NCBI GenBank assembly: GCA_000824805.1
Contig: CCNA01000034.1
Coordinates: 434,001-498,000 of the forward strand
Direction of reading: 5' to 3'
Length of the DNA stretch: 64,000 bases
DNA from: Mesorhizobium sp. SOD10
GTDB taxonomy: Bacteria > Pseudomonadota > Alphaproteobacteria > Rhizobiales > Rhizobiaceae
The translations under genes were made by a program, and so were the position numbers. Positions within the stretch are counted from its first letter, which is position 1; every line of letters starts with the position of its first letter. Positions 61,861-64,000 of the stretch are shown in pieces. The notes under the pieces are model-generated. The model did no database searches, had not been told where the DNA came from, and saw nothing but the letters and a program-made list of their open reading frames with translations.

Positions 61861-61878
61861 CGTTCCCTCGATCAGTTG

Positions 61879-61893
61879 AGTTGTAAGACAACT
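61879..61893. promoter_or_regulatory. palindromic operator candidate between deglycase and GntR genes
   Basis: AGTTGT and ACAACT are perfect 6-bp arms around AAG. The core TTGTAAGACAA fits the TnGTnnnACnA pattern known for GntR-type regulators. The site is 19 bp from the deglycase start and upstream of the divergent GntR gene. Confidence 0.5.
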
Positions 61894-62045
61894 GACATCT
61901 GCAGAAGCGCATTTCAAGAGAAATTTTGCCGATCGGCCTGCAAGCCTTCCCATATGCCCGCGCGATCGCCACGGCAGGCCTCCGCTTGACCTTGGCGCGA
62001 TTGTCCGACAACAAAGAGAGAGTTGGCACAATCGGGAAGAGGGAC

Positions 62046-62777
62046 TTGGACGAGCCGCTTCGGGATGCACGCACATTGGCGGTCCAACTCCGCGACCGGC
62101 TGGCCGACCTCATCAGGACCGAAGGGCTCAAGCCCGGCGACCGGCTGCCAACGGAATCACAGCTGACACAGCGCTTCCGCATCTCGCGCCCTGCCCTGCG
62201 CGAAGCGCTGAAGCTGCTCGAACAGGACGGCATCATCTCCGTCACCCATGGACTCGGCCGATTCGTCACCGCGAACTCCGCCGTCCAGGTCGACCGTCCA
62301 ATCACCGTGTTTGAAAGCGTGACCGACATGTCGCGCCACTATGGCTACAGCACCGTCAACAAGGTCCTTTCCATCGCGGAGGAAGCGCCCGAACCGCTGA
62401 TCCAGCAGCAATTGCGCCTGGCCGACGGAGAGCGCGTCATCCGGCTTGAACGGTTGCGGTTGCACAACGATCTCCCCCTCATCTATTCGCTGGACTACGT
62501 GCCGCGCAGCCTTTTGCCGGGCCGCCTTTTCGACATCGAATGGAGCGGCTCGCTGCTCGCGCTGCTGGAAACACACCGCCATCAGCCGCGTATGTCGGCC
62601 GCCTCGGTTGCAGCGGTGATGCTGCCGGATGAAATCGTGCGGCGCAACGACCTGCGCGACTTCGGGCCAGCCCTGCTCATTACGGAAACCTGTTTCGACG
62701 GGACCGGAACCCCGGTCGTCCATGCCGCCGTCTATCATCGCGGCAGCCATTTCGCCTTCAGCTTCGCACGAAAGTGA
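62046..62777 (+). CDS. GntR family regulator, HutC/UTRA type
   Basis: 243 residues if the TTG at 62046 is used (GGGAAGAGGG upstream); the frame opens at 61926 and the start is unsure. Winged helix LKPGDRLPTESQLTQRF and SRPALREALKLLEQDGII, then the UTRA ligand-binding domain (DGERVIRLERLRLHNDLPLI). E. coli FrlR is of the same class. It faces the FrlB/FrlD-like genes and probably represses them until the substrate or its phosphate is present. Confidence 0.87.
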   Translation: MDEPLRDARTLAVQLRDRLADLIRTEGLKPGDRLPTESQLTQRFRISRPALREALKLLEQDGIISVTHGLGRFVTANSAVQVDRPITVFESVTDMSRHYGYSTVNKVLSIAEEAPEPLIQQQLRLADGERVIRLERLRLHNDLPLIYSLDYVPRSLLPGRLFDIEWSGSLLALLETHRHQPRMSAASVAAVMLPDEIVRRNDLRDFGPALLITETCFDGTGTPVVHAAVYHRGSHFAFSFARK

Positions 62778-63025
62778 CGGCTCGACCGGTGGCGATGACG
62801 GTGACCGTCGAGGTGCTCCGACACCGCCTTACTTAGCGGCAAAACGTGTGGCCATTCCGCCGACTTGAACGGCCCGGCGACCGGCGTTGGAATCCGGGGC
62901 GGCTCGCGCTCCAAGGCACCGGCAGCAGCAATTATCTGTTCGTCATCGACGGCATATAAGCATTTCCTATTGCAATCCCCGAAAGAAAAGGATTGGTTAA
63001 AATCTCTCGGGGGGAGATCAAGACC

Positions 63026-63748
63026 GTGAATAGGGGTGTGGTGCGGCTTCTTCCGAAGCCCAAGGTTTCAATATTCATTTGCGGATGCGGGCATACGGGG
63101 TCCACTTTGCTCGCACGGATACTGGCTGCGCATCCGGAAATTTTCTCCATCCGCCGCGAGACAAGCGCGTTTGTCTCAGACAATGGCGCGCGTTGGACCA
63201 AACTGAGTGTGGTTTTGTTGCAGGCAGCCATCTCAGGCCGCAGCGTCTGGGTCGAAAAGACCCCGAACCATATCCACTATACGAGGCAGATCGCCGAGAC
63301 GATTCCAGGCGCGCGCTTTATCGTCGTCACGCGCGACGGCAGGGACGTCGTGGCCTCGCTCGGGCAGCGTTACGAAGGCGATTTCGACAAGGCTTTCCAG
63401 AGATGGATTGCCGACAGCAAAGCCTCGATGGCGCGTATCGAAAAGGGCGAAAGCATCCTGTGGCGTTACGAGGACTTCATCGAATCGCCTGCGCCTTCCA
63501 TCGAGCGACTATGCCGCTTCATCGGCGTGACCTTCGACCCGGGCATTCTCAACTATCACCAGCAGCCCATCGTGTGGGGGCGGGAAAAGGCAGTGCGCAC
63601 GCCGCATTCGGCTCGCCGGCTCGCCCAGGTGAACCAGCCGATCACCGACTATAGGGGCGGCTGGCGATCCAGGCTGCCAGCCAACGTGGCCCGCCGCTTC
63701 GACGCAGGCGAAGCGCGGGAAATCATGGACTATTTCGGATACGCATAG
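63026..63748 (+). CDS. sulfotransferase family protein
   Basis: 240 residues from GTG 63026 (GGGGGAG upstream; a TTG at 62993 is also in frame). The PAPS 5'-phosphosulfate loop is CGCGHTGSTLLARIL and the 3'-phosphate motif VTRDGRDVVASLGQRY. Soluble; acceptor unknown. In rhizobia related enzymes decorate surface polysaccharides or Nod factors, but nothing here shows that. Confidence 0.85.
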   Translation: MNRGVVRLLPKPKVSIFICGCGHTGSTLLARILAAHPEIFSIRRETSAFVSDNGARWTKLSVVLLQAAISGRSVWVEKTPNHIHYTRQIAETIPGARFIVVTRDGRDVVASLGQRYEGDFDKAFQRWIADSKASMARIEKGESILWRYEDFIESPAPSIERLCRFIGVTFDPGILNYHQQPIVWGREKAVRTPHSARRLAQVNQPITDYRGGWRSRLPANVARRFDAGEAREIMDYFGYA

Positions 63749-63812
63749 GCCGAGCATCCGCCTAGGCGTAGTCGAGAAGCGACCGTTTGCGCGGACACGG
63801 ATCGTTGAGAGG

Positions 63813-64000
63813 CTAACGCGAAAGCAGCCGCGAGACCTTGAGCCGCGGCGCGAAAAAGCAGCGCAGATAAGGCTGGTTGGTTATGACGTAGTTGTTCTCG
63901 CAGATATGGTATCGGCCATCCGGGGATTCCTGCACGCGCTCTCGCGGGATGTTGAAACCATCGGGCAGGTAAACGTAGCCACCATCGGCCCTGGATTGCA
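63813..64000 (-). CDS. 3' end of an unknown gene running off the right edge
   Basis: The minus-strand frame is open from the window edge to a TAG at 63813-63815 and encodes 61 visible residues, including DGGYVYLPDGFNIPRERVQE, YHICENNYVITNQPYLRCFF and the basic end RLKVSRLLSR. Composition and codon use are those of a real gene. I do not recognise the family from this piece. Confidence 0.6.
   Translation of the reverse strand, partial: QSRADGGYVYLPDGFNIPRERVQESPDGRYHICENNYVITNQPYLRCFFAPRLKVSRLLSR

Noticed and set aside
62880..62959. Plus-strand stretch ending ALQGTGSSNYLFVIDGI and a stop
   Set aside because: It looks like the tail of a lost gene, but no family was recognised and the upstream frame is short.
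1..64000. CRISPR arrays, tRNA or rRNA genes, complete insertion sequences
   Set aside because: No regularly spaced repeats, no cloverleaf-like sequence and no transposase were found by reading; a covariance-model search would be decisive for small RNAs.

Overview
The window looks like chromosome of a high-GC alphaproteobacterium of the order Hyphomicrobiales, most probably Mesorhizobium or a close relative. This rests on codon use and GC, a tandem pair resembling DUF768 proteins (a family known mainly from Mesorhizobium), DUF1127 and DUF982 proteins, and an intergenic palindromic repeat of rhizobial type. It is a judgement from reading, not from a search. I see no rRNA, tRNA, CRISPR array or complete insertion sequence.

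Layout. 0-5.3 kb: an AfsR/SARP-like regulator fused to a degenerate cyclase domain and an ATPase (cut by the left edge), divergent from two SAM methyltransferases and an exported SnoaL-like protein. 5.4-9.9 kb: a complete spermidine/putrescine-type ABC importer (two permeases, Tat-exported binding protein, ATPase) with translational overlaps, then a DUF1127 protein and a terminator. 10.1-15.3 kb: OsmC protein, two flavin monooxygenases and a MaoC hydratase, convergent with a second SARP-like regulator fused to an alpha/beta hydrolase. 15.4-22 kb: EamA exporter, FAD oxidoreductase plus class III aminotransferase pair, and a CadC-like/TPR regulator divergent from a methyltransferase. 22-26.8 kb: a GlxA/AraC remnant, an exported coiled-coil protein, an exported Gly/Ala/Val-rich protein, a GlxA-type regulator, VanZ-like and Imm11-like proteins. 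27-31.1 kb: a three-subunit molybdenum hydroxylase and a MoaD-like protein.

31-42 kb is the accessory and most rearranged part: several small rhizobial proteins, a low-GC block (about 33.1-37.55 kb) with a large single-chain restriction-modification enzyme and a divergent unknown gene, a sensor-kinase remnant, a truncated duplicate of a DOPA 4,5-dioxygenase gene next to a repeat element, a trimeric autotransporter adhesin, and the intact dioxygenase copy. 41.6-55.7 kb: homocysteine methyltransferase-type gene with a divergent TetR gene, an SbmA-like ABC exporter, a GGDEF-EAL protein, an M20 amidohydrolase, 3-methyladenine glycosylase, small exported proteins, and a decaying operon (cupin, alcohol dehydrogenase with one in-frame amber codon, frameshifted MFS gene). 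55.7-62.8 kb: LysR/MFS divergent pair, then a locus that reads as uptake and breakdown of an Amadori compound (fructosyl-amino acid): amino-acid ABC binding protein and permease, FAD amine oxidase, FrlD-like kinase, FrlB-like deglycase and a GntR/UTRA regulator, with related operator-like sites at two promoters. The window ends with a sulfotransferase and a partial gene.

The best candidates for something new are the restriction-modification block with its unknown partner, the Amadori-compound locus with two enzymatic routes, and the SARP-like regulator with 11-bp-phased heptamer repeats in its divergent promoter.
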